Assembly: GCA_032718475.1 (NCBI GenBank)
Contig: JAUCBJ010001410.1
Coordinates: 1 to 33,193, forward strand
DNA: 33,193 nt
Origin: Nemertoderma westbladi
Taxonomy: Eukaryota; Xenacoelomorpha; Nemertodermatida; Nemertodermatidae
Direction of reading: 5' to 3'
Shown piece after piece: positions 10,449-19,975 of the stretch. The notes under the pieces were generated by a model. It saw only the letters and a program-made list of their open reading frames with translations, did no database searches and was not told where the DNA came from. The translations under genes and the position numbers were made by a program. Numbering within the stretch: the stretch's first letter is position 1; each line of letters starts with the position of its first letter.

Positions 10449-11045
10449 ACTCATCTCCAAATAAAATTCGTTAAGATAGAAATTCGCATTTAAAAATAGA
10501 AAGTCAGCCGGTCAACAACCACGTACACAGTTGCATAGATTACGTTGAATATAATCGCCACTGTTTGTATTTATTTTGGAATCTGACAAGATCAAAAATA
10601 ATAGGAATTATATCCGAAAGGGGGGGAGTAATAAAATTCCGTATGAAAATTACAATTTCTGTTCCAGACCAAGTAATATATATTTTAATATAAATTCGGT
10701 TCTCAAATTTTCAATGTCAATTTGGGTCAATAATGTTCGCAATAATGTGTAATAATGTTCGTGAAGACATCTTGCAAATCTTGTTCTATATGGAACAGTT
10801 TCTCGATATAGACTTTCCAACTTACCAGAGGCGTTCATGTGGTGATTTTGTTTTGACCTTGGTTTGGAAACCTTCACCTATAAGTAGATCAGGTTGATTG
10901 CATGCCATGCTTTAGCATTTCCTATATAGAATCCACTTGCTCTTTATTAAGTCCAGCAGCTTGTACGGGAACTGCAATTTTAAGGACTTTTACAGGAAAT
11001 TATTAGGCCTCAATAGTTTCTTCCCTTGATATTTTCATCAACCCG
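10449..11045. other. No gene seen
   Basis: AT-rich. A 75-codon minus-strand frame (10877-10650) has no recognisable features. Confidence 0.45.
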
Positions 11046-11048
11046 CAG

Positions 11049-12020
11049 CTTGGCTTGGTCTAGTGGTGACATTCCTGGGTTTTCAATTAGGAAGTTCTGC
11101 TTCGCTGCCTAGATGGGGCCCTAGCCCAACCCTGGCTTTCATCCTTCGCTGGTCTATAAATGGGAACCTAGGCAACTTTACTGTGGAAGATCAGATAACC
11201 CATCATGGTGGTGAACAGGCATTCCTTTAGGAAACAAAGTGGAAGGGTTTACTGTGGAAGATCGCCCATGGTGGTGAACAGGCATTCATTTAGGAAACAT
11301 AGTGGAAGGGTTTACTGTGGAAGATCAACAGTGGTGGTGAACAGGTATTGCTTTAGGAAACAGAGTGGAAGGGTTTACTGTTGAAGATCACCCATCGTGG
11401 TGAACAGGTATTGCTTTAGGAAACAGAGTGGAAGGGTTTACTGTTGAAGATCACCCATCGTGGTGAACAGGCATTCCTAGGAAACAGAGTGGATGGGTTT
11501 ACTGTGGAAGATCACCCATGGTGTTGAACACGCATTGCTTTAGGAAACAAAGTGGAAGGGTTTAATGTGGAAGATCTCCTATGGTGGTGAACAGGCATTC
11601 CTTTAGGAAACACAGGTGGAAGGGTTTACTGTGGGAGATCACTCGTGGTTGTGAACAGACATTCCTTTAGGAAACATAGTGGAAGGGTTTACTGTGGAAG
11701 ATCAACAGTGGTGGTGAACAGTCATTCCTTTAGGAAAACGGGTGGAAGGGTTTACTGTGGGAGATCACCCATGGTGGTGAACAGGCATTCCTCTAGGAAA
11801 CAGAGTGGAAGAGTTTAATGTGGAAGATCTCCTAGGGTGGTGAACAGGCATTCCTTTAGGAAACATAGTGGAAGGGTTTACTGTGGAAGATCAACAGTGG
11901 TGGTGGACAGGCATTCCTTTAGGAAACAGAGTGGAAGGGTTTACTGTCGGAGATCAGGATCACCCATGGTGGTGAACGGGGATTCCGTGACCTAACGAGC
12001 CTAAAAGATTCTCCCATTCA
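11049..12020 (+). mobile_element. tRNA-headed SINE with internal 63-bp VNTR, copy 1
   Basis: The head (ggtctagtggtgacattcct ... ttttcaattaggaa ... tagatggggc, 11057-11117) is a diverged tRNA-like promoter region; its B box (tctgcttcgctgcc) is decayed. The conserved linker follows (caaccctggctttcatcc, tataaatgggaacc), then about 13 units of a 63-bp repeat (key words ttactgtggaagatc, cccatggtggtgaacaggca, ttcctttaggaaaca). The shared 3' end is cctaacgagcctaaaagatt then ctcccattca. The same modules in the same order occur at 24180-25246 and, inverted with under one unit, at 32893-33127. No protein is expected. Confidence 0.8.
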
Positions 12021-12783
12021 CATTATCATTTTCAGATCATTTTCATTAGATCACAACACAGTTACTATTTAATTAGAACTTGTCTCACCCAAACTTGAAG
12101 TCAACTCTAAGAAATTCTCTAAATTTATCTCAGGTTTTTGACTTTGGGTGTATGGGGGTTACATACAGTAAGCTACTGTATAATTCGGTTTGGAGCGACT
12201 AATGATGTAACCTGATGCGTTAAGTCCTATCCTTCTCCTTGAAGTATTATACCGTAGCCTTTATAAATGGGATATAATTAATCTGACTTTTACACCATTG
12301 AAGGAGAAGAAGTTGAAGGCGTGGGCTTATTATGAGAGCAGAATTCAGAAATGTTAGTGAAATGACGGCCTCTCTAAAATAGTATATCATTATAATATAC
12401 AATCACGTGCAAAATCTACCCAACCTTATCTTGTCGCGATATATACGTAAAGGGACTTTTTCCCCCTGAAAAATTTCTTAGAGTTTGTAATTATTTTTAA
12501 CTTCCGAATCTAGAGAAGCCCCCCCTGACCCTTTCAATGTTAAACTAAAGAGCCAGAAGTTAATTTTTATAGGTAGGCGTATTTTTGAAATAAACTTTCG
12601 TGAAATAATAATTAATTACCTTAAATTTGTGACCTATTTATTATTAGTTTGGTCTGGTCTGGTTATCATTTCACGCAGCAGGACGAAAGAAACTGAGAAA
12701 GAAAGTTTAATAAAACAAAACCAGTTGGATTTTTTTTTCAGTAATTAAAATTTATCTATTTCAGATGACAAAGTAAAAAAAGG
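12021..12783. other. No gene seen
   Basis: AT-rich noncoding sequence without repeats that I can identify. Confidence 0.45.
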
Positions 12784-12960
12784 TTGTGTAACTCGTGGTT
12801 GGTAAAGCTGTCGGCCAGATTAATTAAGTCTCTTGGCCCTTTTGTTGTTGTCAAAGTCCTCATCCGTCTTTTTCATTTATCCTTGGAGATTAACATATTC
12901 CCTGACTGGAAGTTTACAAGAGTTCATCCCATAGGCCTCCCTACATATAAAGGAAGAATT
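12784..12960 (+). mobile_element. Decayed LINE reverse-transcriptase N-terminal fragment
   Basis: Within an 86-codon frame, the stretch KLSARLIKSLGPFVVVKVLI followed by LFHLSLEINIFPDWKFTRVH and PI resembles the start of the LINE RT fingers. The family pattern there is a helix, then N-x-S-L-x-x-G-x-F-P-x-x-W-K-x-A-x-V-x-P-I. The catalytic region is absent, and after about 12960 the similarity ends. The match is by pattern only, so the family is unassigned. Confidence 0.5.
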
Positions 12961-13514
12961 GTTACCTTTGTAATAATGATAATTACCGTCAAATTTCCCT
13001 TCTTTGAATTCAAAATCTTTGAACTAATTGTTAGGATCATGTGAGAACATTTTTTTATTGATGTTATTTTAGACAGCAATCTGGGTTCACCACTATTTCG
13101 ATCCGTATTTTCCCCTACCCTCTCTACCTTTTGTTTGGTTTGTATATTATGGTAGAATTTCCAGCCATAAATTTGTTAAACCACTAAAATTATTTTTTGG
13201 ACCTTGGGATTTTTCTCATTTGTTAACAAAAACTTTTGGCACTTTTGTCACATTTTTTTCGAATAAGTCACTACACTGTTATAACTGTTTTTAGAATGCA
13301 CATCAAATTGATTTAAAAGGAATAACTTTTTCTGATGTTGTAAATGGTTAATACTTAACCCTGCTAAGTTTTTGCAATATAAAATATTCAATATAAAAAT
13401 AAACAGCCTCACAAAATCTTTTTTTTTATATCGAACTGGGGCAAAAGTGCTTAAGTAATAAAGTTTGTGTTCAAGCATTTCCCGAAACTGGATGCAATAA
13501 AAATTCATCCCTCG
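12961..13514. other. No gene seen
   Basis: AT-rich with T and A homopolymers. The 86-codon minus frame at 13508-13248 is AT-driven and unconvincing. Confidence 0.45.
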
Positions 13515-13720
13515 CCATGGGAAATTGGACGCAAATAACAGCAGATTACTCCCAAAAATAAAACTGTAACTTGTTCTATTGTGTTTAGTTTATTGTTTTG
13601 GTTAAAATAACGTGCCACTGTAACCTGCTCCTTTCCCTAAATTGAAAATTTAATATTGAGGCGGGATATTAATTTGCCAAGGCGGGTTTTGCGCCCAGTT
13701 TCCCCCCCTGTCTCAAAATT
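13515..13720 (+). mobile_element. Interspersed repeat R3, second copy
   Basis: Shares aaaactgtaac, gtttagtttattgttttggt, gtgccactgtaacctgctcc and gatattaatt with the copies at 7975 and 30092. It ends near a short C run (13702-13708). Confidence 0.7.
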
Positions 13721-13743
13721 TGTGAAATGTATTGAATGATTCA

Positions 13744-13774
13744 GGCTGCATAAAATATTTAATTTTATGCAGCC
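13744..13774. repeat. Perfect 13-bp hairpin
   Basis: GGCTGCATAAAAT (13744-13756), loop ATTTA, then ATTTTATGCAGCC (13762-13774). Immediately downstream, cctttcatccactggggtcg and ataaaatgagtgtcagtt resemble the conserved body of some lophotrochozoan tRNA-derived SINEs, recalled from memory. The segment may therefore be a SINE remnant with this hairpin at its edge. Confidence 0.7.
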
Positions 13775-14174
13775 TAATGAGGGTCCACTCAGCCTTTCAT
13801 CCACTGGGGTCGATAAAATGAGTGTCAGTTAAATAACTGGGAGCAAAACGTGGGATAGGAGTAGCGCCCACCCCCTACCATCGGGTAGCAGCTATCGAAA
13901 AAGGAGCCTTTGGCTCGCCTCCGGCTTCGGCCGACTGTTTGCTTTTACGGAAAATATAATAATGCAGAATTTTCCATATTTTGTTCACTGTTATTATATA
14001 AAACAAAACGCTCCTCTGTTTTTCTAACACCAGAATTATTATTTAATTAATAACATTTACTATTATCATATAACACCACAGCATTTACCGGTAACAAACA
14101 AAGACGCAAGATGCAATACATTCAACAATATTTAATATCATAAAATTACCAAATTCTAGAATACTTGTATAGAG

Positions 14175-14594
14175 TTAGGCAGCTTTCTTGTAGATTCGCG
14201 TGCAAGTGACTCCCTTACACTGCAAAGTGATGGTCATCTTATCTCCCTCGATCTCCCGTACAGATGTTGTGTAATCTTCCTCGCCCTCCGGTCCTTTCTG
14301 CGACTCAACTAGTTTCTCCCCGTCCCATTTCTGAAGCGTTTCAACGTTTTTACGTCCGTCCAGAGTCTCAGCAACGGTGTAAGCAACTCCGGGAACGAAA
14401 GTGACGCTTTTATTTTTAAATGTTGATTTCGAGTTGATTGTGATGTTGTCGCCGCTTGCGGAAATTTCGTGCGTCGACTTGAGGTTGGCGGCGATTTTTC
14501 GAGTTGCAATGCCAACGCCTAATGCTACCATGTAGGGTTCAAAGTTATCGCTACCACTGAGATCCCATTTGCCGAGGTATTTTTCTGTTGCCAT
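14175..14594 (-). CDS. Fatty-acid-binding protein, copy 1 (intronless)
   Basis: A complete 139-residue frame. The protein belongs to the intracellular lipid-binding (FABP/CRABP) family, ten-stranded beta-barrels that carry fatty acids or retinoids in the cytosol. Visible features are the N-terminal GKWDLSGSDNFEPYMVALGV signature, DGRKNVETLQKWDGEKLVES in the middle, and a C-terminal CTRIYKK carrying the Arg-x-Tyr pair (R133, Y135). With R113 this is expected to hold the ligand carboxylate. Length is typical for the family, and there is no signal peptide. Canonical FABP genes have three introns; this one has none, which suggests an ancestral retrocopy. The start is fixed by family alignment and a good context (A at -3, G at +4). 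A TATA box lies 117 bp upstream. A paralogue in the same orientation lies at 18298-18717, with 12 amino-acid differences. Confidence 0.93.
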   Translation of the reverse strand: MATEKYLGKWDLSGSDNFEPYMVALGVGIATRKIAANLKSTHEISASGDNITINSKSTFKNKSVTFVPGVAYTVAETLDGRKNVETLQKWDGEKLVESQKGPEGEEDYTTSVREIEGDKMTITLQCKGVTCTRIYKKAA

Positions 14595-14710
14595 GGTTAT
14601 AGTTATATTTTTAAGACAGATTAGTATAAACTAATAACACACACCAAAAAATTGAGATTAACACAATAAAATTTACTAAATGTGTCACTGAGATAAACAC
14701 GTAAATTCCC

Positions 14711-14718
14711 TTTATATA
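14711..14718 (-). promoter_or_regulatory. Probable TATA box of FABP copy 1
   Basis: The minus strand reads tatataaag 117 bp upstream of the FABP start codon. Transcription would be expected to start near 14685, leaving a 5' UTR of about 90 bases, unless a 5' intron exists. Confidence 0.5.
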
Positions 14719-15225
14719 CTAGTTCCGCTTTGATCTTTGAGCTAACATTTTCTTGGATTAACATGTTACTAAGAAAGGAGTGGTCACATAATTAGCATAG
14801 CTATTGATAGATAACAATATCGAACTCTTGTGTGTGTGTCATATTTTTTTATTATTATTATAGAGAATAGAGGAAGAGGTTGACGTTATGATAAGATTAT
14901 TAGTTGACTTTCAACCTAATAAAATATGTTGAATAATTGTCTGACTTTGTTTGACGAATGCTAATTAATGGAGTGAACTGTCCATTTGAGGGGTGTAACG
15001 TTCACCAGTTGTTTGAGATGAATCTTCCTTATCTAAAAACTGTGTGGATATCTGAATTTAGTTATCTAAATTACTAATCTAAAACGATAAATCAATATAG
15101 TTAATTAATAGGTGAGTATATACGGGTAGAAATTTAATAATGGGGAAATAGAAACAAAAAATGGGCGGAATTTCGGGGTAGAGACCCCGGTATTTTACGT
15201 GTTCAGGTCACCAGGAGATGAGTTA
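14719..15225. other. No gene seen; FABP1 upstream region
   Basis: AT-rich sequence that may contain regulatory DNA for FABP copy 1. No specific sites can be named with confidence. Confidence 0.4.
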
Positions 15226-15680
15226 ACATGCTAGCAGTACTCATGGGAGGACATGATTGGCTCTAACTGCTGAGGACACCAAAAATACATGGATGGCACA
15301 CATAAGAATTCTACCTTTCGCTCACTCAGTATGAAGTACAATGCACACATCTCCAACCACACAATGTATAAAACATTGGAAGTGTCTCATTAGTCCCTCT
15401 AAGCTTGATACTTGAACAGAGCCGCCTCCCCTTTGCAGGACATTGATTTCGCCGTCAAGACTATCCTGCGCACAATCTTGTGCTTTGGCAGCCCGCTGGA
15501 GATGATAAGCATGGTGGTCAGCCCATGACTTTCTTGAGACGCCTCCTAGGGGACACTGGCCTTGACGATGCGTATAATATTGCGAAAGTCGTGGGGTACA
15601 GGGAGTTGTGGTGGTGCAATTTTGTCGATTAGACGGAGTAGTATACGTAATCCAAGCTGTATTGCAGCATACCGATTGTG
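15226..15680 (+). mobile_element. LINE-B 3' fragment, plus strand, heavily decayed
   Basis: Contains ggctctaactgctgaggaca, acaatgcacacatctccaac, cccatgactttcttgagacg and gggagttgtggtggtgcaat, all matching LINE-B at 22160-22540, but with several frameshifts and stops. The 3' end reads attgcagcataccgat. It faces a second LINE-B copy in opposite orientation, starting about 50 bp away. Confidence 0.85.
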
Positions 15681-15728
15681 AAATGTATGGTGGCTGCACA
15701 ATTTCGATGTTAAGTCGGAATGGCAATC

Positions 15729-16345
15729 TCTACTACTAGGATCGGCATGCTGCAATGCAGCTGCATTTTTAAGAATGCTGTGCCGGCTTGTCGACAAGAT
15801 TGCGCCGCCACAACTCCATATCCCCCATTACTTTCGCGAGATTATCCGCATCTTCAAGGCCAGTGTCCTTTAAGATGAGTCTCAATAAAGTCATGGGCTG
15901 TCCACCATGCTTATTCACTCCATGAGGCTGCCAAAGCATCAGATTATACACTGGCTGGTCCTCACGGCGAAAGCAATGTCCTGCAAAGCGGAGGCGAATT
16001 TGTTCTAGTGTCAAGCTTAGGGGAACCAATGAGACACCTCCTATGTTATATAGTGTCTGGTTGGAGATGTGTGCATTGTACTTGACATAGTGAACCCGGC
16101 GTAGCATTCTTGTTAATGTGCCATCCAGAGATTTGGTGTCCTCAGCAGTTAGAGCCCAGCACGGACTCCCATAGAGGAGTACTGGAACTACTGCTGCTCT
16201 AAATAATCGGACCATAAGTTTCCGATTAATTCTATGTGACTTCCAAATCCTGGAAAGCCTATTAAAGGCTGCCCATGCCTTTCCCTTAGGTATGTATTCG
16301 AAGGTCCTTCACCTGACTTCCCGATCCATGCATCCATAGGCCTAC
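15729..16345 (-). mobile_element. LINE-B 3' fragment, minus strand
   Basis: From 16215 down to 15769 a 148-codon frame reads through the post-RT region: MVRLFRAAVVPVLLYGSPCW, MLRRVHYVKYNAHISNQTLY, LRFAGHCFRREDQPVYNLML and WRRNLVDKPAQHS. The frame extends upstream without its own ATG (FEYIPKGKAWAAFNRLSRIW, to about 16310). The tail has TAG triplets (rc of ctactactagg at 15730). It is the longest intact LINE-B frame in the window after the nested copy, but lacks the RT core, so it is 5' truncated. Confidence 0.88.
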
Positions 16346-17689
16346 ATCGGAATATCAATCTCAATGTATCTACAATGAAGCATCCCGATTATAGATAGAT
16401 GGATTGCTTTACTTCCGGTTTTTCTTTTCTCCTGCATCAATCCATTTCTAAATTGAACTATGATTGATTCCTCTTAGCCACTGAAAATGACACCGAAGGG
16501 CGTACTTGGCACCAGGGCCATGAGACTAAACTGAGCGGAAGGTACCCGTGCAAGGATAGGTAGGAATATACAACTACATTTTTACGTCAAGCTTCACCCT
16601 TCAGGAGGGTTGCGGCTCATGGCCTGGGAGGGAGATGAACCCTTTTGCCAATAAGGGCGGCCAATAATTTCTAATGTTCAGTAAGTAGATTGATACCCGA
16701 TTATCTTATTGTTACATATCTGGTGTTAAATATTGACAGATGTCCGATTGAATTCTAATTTCAAATATTCCAGATCATTGTATGTGCCCATGTGAAGAAT
16801 ACCAGGATTTCACTTTTCGGTCGACTTTTTATTGGAATTTTATATATGATGATTTTTTATTTTTTTTAATTATCTTTATTAAGTGTTTTATAGCGCTTAT
16901 TTCTGTCTTATAACCTGTACATATACTAATTCGTTTATTGTTTTGGTTCAATTCAACCCTCCTGTAACTGCAAGGGGAAATATAACGGCAGAAAGTCTGG
17001 TATTCTTCACACATGGGCCATTTTATGTACCAAAATGGTTGAAAACAATCTATTTAGCTAGAAGCGATTTTCTCATTATATGGGATATTGTGTTTTTGAA
17101 ATACGCTGCTGGCTACTTTATTAATCAGTGCATGGGCTTGTAAAGTAGCTACAGCAGGGAACACTCCGACATTAACGCAGAGTGTACCGTATATGTGGCC
17201 TATAAAATAATGTGGGTTGATTATTGACAAGTGAAACCGTGAATGTAGGTTGAAAAGTATCGATTAAAATGGACCCGTATTGATTTGGGAATACCTGACA
17301 ATGTCACCTAAATCAGTATCCTTTGAAGTGTTTGAAAGGGTCGCAGTACAAAGCGTAGAAAAATAGAAGCATCAGATAGATGTCGATTTTTTTACAACGA
17401 AATCCTCAGAAATGGATTTAAAAAATAACTTTCCTTTTCTGAATTTTGTAACTTTTCTAAATAAAAATTGTTTAGAGTTTCGGACCCTATACTATAATTA
17501 TTACAAGATAACAGTAACTTATTCCCCCCAAATTAGAGGCAACATAATTAATAAATGCATTACAAACTAGAGTAAGATAATGAACCAGCTCACCGTTATA
17601 TTGCTGAACAATATTTGATTTATAGATTTCATGTCATTATACCCTAATAATTTCTGGGTAGACCATGGACTTTTAGGATTATCTTTAAG
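16346..17689. other. No gene seen
   Basis: Noncoding. A GC-richer patch near 16490-16670 (gaagggcgtacttggcacca, cttcacccttcaggagggtt) is unexplained. Words like those in R3 (tcgtttattgttttggttca) appear at about 16928. No convincing exon. Confidence 0.45.
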
Positions 17690-17762
17690 GCCTATCTTTA
17701 TTTCGTCTTTATTAGCTTTATCTTTATCTTTATCTTTATCGTTTTCTTTATCTTTATTTTAT
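17690..17762. repeat. Hexanucleotide microsatellite (CTTTAT)n
   Basis: Imperfect run of ctttat units. The overlapping Leu/Ser-rich frame on plus is an artefact. Confidence 0.85.
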
Positions 17763-17969
17763 TCTCAAACTAGTATTATTTACCACGGATGGACTTGTAC
17801 TCAAGGCATTACCAACTATCTGAGCATGCCTTATCAATATTTATTTTATTTTTGTATTCTCTCTACGGCCAAGCCATGTACTGTAGGCCCCAACAATTAT
17901 TAGACTCTCTACATTTGGTTTTCTTATTCAAGAAGAAAAAACTTTCCGCTTACAATAAATTTACGGTAC

Positions 17970-18068
17970 CGGTACGGACATTTCGTCCTGAACTTTTCGT
18001 TCTGGAATATTCGTATCCGGAGAGTTGTCGCCCCGGAGTTTTGCCCCGGACTTTTCGTCCCGGATGTG
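17970..18068. repeat. Imperfect ~14-bp GC-rich minisatellite
   Basis: About seven units built on ggacttttcgtccc (for example ggacatttcgtcct, gaacttttcgttct, ggacttttcgtccc). It resembles in style, but not in sequence, the array at 27833-27925. Confidence 0.75.
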
Positions 18069-18297
18069 ACAACCGAACCTTTTTTGTTCCTGGTCTTTTT
18101 TGCCTGATTTTTCATCCCATCATTTTGATCCTACTAGAGGAAAACTACAAAAGGCAGAATTTAGCGAATCAATATTTAATGTTATTTTCGCCCAGAACTA
18201 TCAATATAAGTATAAGTAAATTAATGATAATATTATCTATCACATAACCTAACGATGCATTCGGCAAAAAAAACGATTCTAGAATACTTGTATAAAG

Positions 18298-18717
18298 TTA
18301 GGCAGCTTTCTTGTAGATTCGCGTGCAAGTGACTCCCTTACACTGCAACGTGATGGTCATCTTATTTCCCTCGATCTCCCGTACAGATGTTGTGTAATCT
18401 TCCTCGCCCTCCGGTCCTTTCTGCGACTCAACTAGTTTCTCCCCGTCCCATTTCTGAAGCGTTTCAACGTTTTTACGTCCGTCCAGAGTCTCAGCAACGG
18501 TGTAAGCAACTCCGGGAACGAAAGTGACGCTTTTACATTTAAACGTTGATTTCGTATTTATCGTCATGTTGTCGCCGTTTGCCGAAATTTCGTGGGTCGA
18601 TCTGAGTCTGGAGGCGATTTTTCGAGTTGCCATGCCAACGCCTAACGCTGCCATGTAGGGTTCAAACTTATCGCTGCCACTGAGATCCCATTTGCCGACG
18701 TATTTCTCTGTTGCCAT
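18298..18717 (-). CDS. Fatty-acid-binding protein, copy 2 (intronless)
   Basis: A 139-residue frame collinear with FABP copy 1 without indels. It keeps the N-terminal GKWDLSGSDKFEPYMAALGV signature, the DGRKNVETLQKWDGEKLVES segment, R113 and the C-terminal R133-x-Y135. The role should be cytosolic lipid binding, as for copy 1. The last 238 coding bases differ from copy 1 at only 2 sites, while the first 182 differ at 23. The frame extends 34 codons upstream to an ATG at 18819, but family alignment puts the start at 18717 (MATEKYVG), with A at -3 and G at +4. The upstream 75 bp is homologous to the 5' UTR of copy 1, and then a TIR element interrupts it. No TATA box equivalent is visible, so expression may be altered or lost; the intact frame argues against long-standing decay. 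Confidence 0.9.
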   Translation of the reverse strand: MATEKYVGKWDLSGSDKFEPYMAALGVGMATRKIASRLRSTHEISANGDNMTINTKSTFKCKSVTFVPGVAYTVAETLDGRKNVETLQKWDGEKLVESQKGPEGEEDYTTSVREIEGNKMTITLQCKGVTCTRIYKKAA

Positions 18718-18792
18718 GGTTATATAGTTTTTTCTAAGATAAATATAAAATAATAACATTTCCCCGAAAACAAACATTAACACAATAATATA

Positions 18793-19889
18793 CACCATAA
18801 CCCTTAATACAACAACCATTTTTAGGGGGTCGGAGCCCCCCCCCCCTAAATTTTTTCAAATTTTATTAAAATGCCACGAAATTTGGTATGATGATAGATC
18901 GACACTTTTTCTTACTGGTGGCCGGCCTGGCCGGATTTTTCAATTTTCTCAGTTATTTCCATACAACAAGCCCTTAAAAATGTATATTTGGCAATGTTTA
19001 ACCACCTCCGTAGACTTTATTTTACGTCTTTGAAATGTAATCTAGATATCATTAGAAGCGCCTTCGTCTGTAGATTCCGAATCTGAAAACCGTTTTAAAT
19101 TTAACCAAAAATTGGTAAAGATATTATCAAAATACTAATGTGTAAATTTAGAGACGTAAATCGCTATAATTCTGATGCTTTGTTGACTTTATTTTAGAAT
19201 ATTAATTATTATTTAGCTGAGCGTTTAAAATCTGAGCGTTTTTCAACGGGGCGGCCATCGGAGGCAGCAGGGGTGGAATGCGGGGTTGAGCTGCTGTGTG
19301 CTGCACACTAATTAACTCTCTTCTCAACAAGTGCGTTTATTGTCATAAAGAATTCAGTCGGCAAAGCAATCTAAATAGCCATGTCAATTCTGTTCATAAC
19401 TCTTAAATTTACCGGTAACAAAATTGTTGTATTTGTACTGAAATATATATTTGTAGAGCGTTTAAAACTCTCTCATCGTGTTTTTTCATTACCCAATTAG
19501 AATTATAGCGATTTACGTCACAAAATTTACACCTTAGTATTTTGATAATATCTCCGGAAGTTATTGGTGAAATTTACAACGGGTTTCAGATTCGGAATCT
19601 GCAGATGAAGGCGGATCTAATGATATCTAGATTTCATTCCAAAGACGAAAAATAAAGCCGACGGAGGAGGCTAAATATTGCGAAATAGACGATTTTTAAC
19701 GGCTTGTTGAATCGAAATAGCTCATAAATTAAAAACTCCGGCCAGGCCACCAGTAAGAAAAGGTGTCGATCTATTATCATACCAAATTTCGTAGCATTTT
19801 ATTGAAATTTGAAAAAAATTAGGGGGGGGGGGGGGGGGGGGGTGGGCTCCGACCCCCTAAAAATGGTTGTTGTATTAAGGGTTATGGTG
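18793..19889. mobile_element. TIR DNA element with ~385-bp inverted arms
   Basis: Left arm 18793-19173 and right arm 19499-19889 are imperfect reverse complements; key words are caccataacccttaatacaa, tagggggtcggagccc, tggtatgatgatagatcgac and cgtaaatcgctataattct. The ends read TA|CACCATAA ... TTATGGTG|TA, consistent with a TA target duplication. A longer match, acaataatata, also occurs at 18782-18792 and 19899-19909, so duplication length is uncertain. Each arm has a C/G homopolymer (about 12 C on the left, about 20 G on the right) some 50 bp from its end. The 325-bp centre holds a C2H2 zinc-finger frame (19290-19406). There is no transposase, so it is non-autonomous. Confidence 0.85.
19290..19406 (+). 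CDS. C2H2 zinc-finger fragment inside TIR element
   Basis: A 38-codon open frame ending in TAA. It contains CVYCHKEFSRQSNLNSHVNS followed by VH, a canonical C-x2-C-x12-H-x4-H finger with Phe and Leu in the expected core positions. A pyrimidine-rich run and AG (ctctcttctcaacaag) just before it could be a splice acceptor. It is probably a captured or degraded exon carried by the element. One finger is too little to infer DNA specificity. Confidence 0.5.
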   Translation, partial: AAVCCTLINSLLNKCVYCHKEFSRQSNLNSHVNSVHNS

Positions 19890-19975
19890 TATTATATGAC
19901 AATAATATATGTGTTATATCACAAGAATATGTTATAACAATAGAAGGCACCAAAGGGCTTCTAACCCTAATTTTA

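Noticed and set aside
18718-18819. Upstream ATG as the normal FABP2 start
   Set aside because: The family alignment and copy 1 begin at MATEKY; the extension derives from a transposon and 5' UTR. Kept only as a finding.
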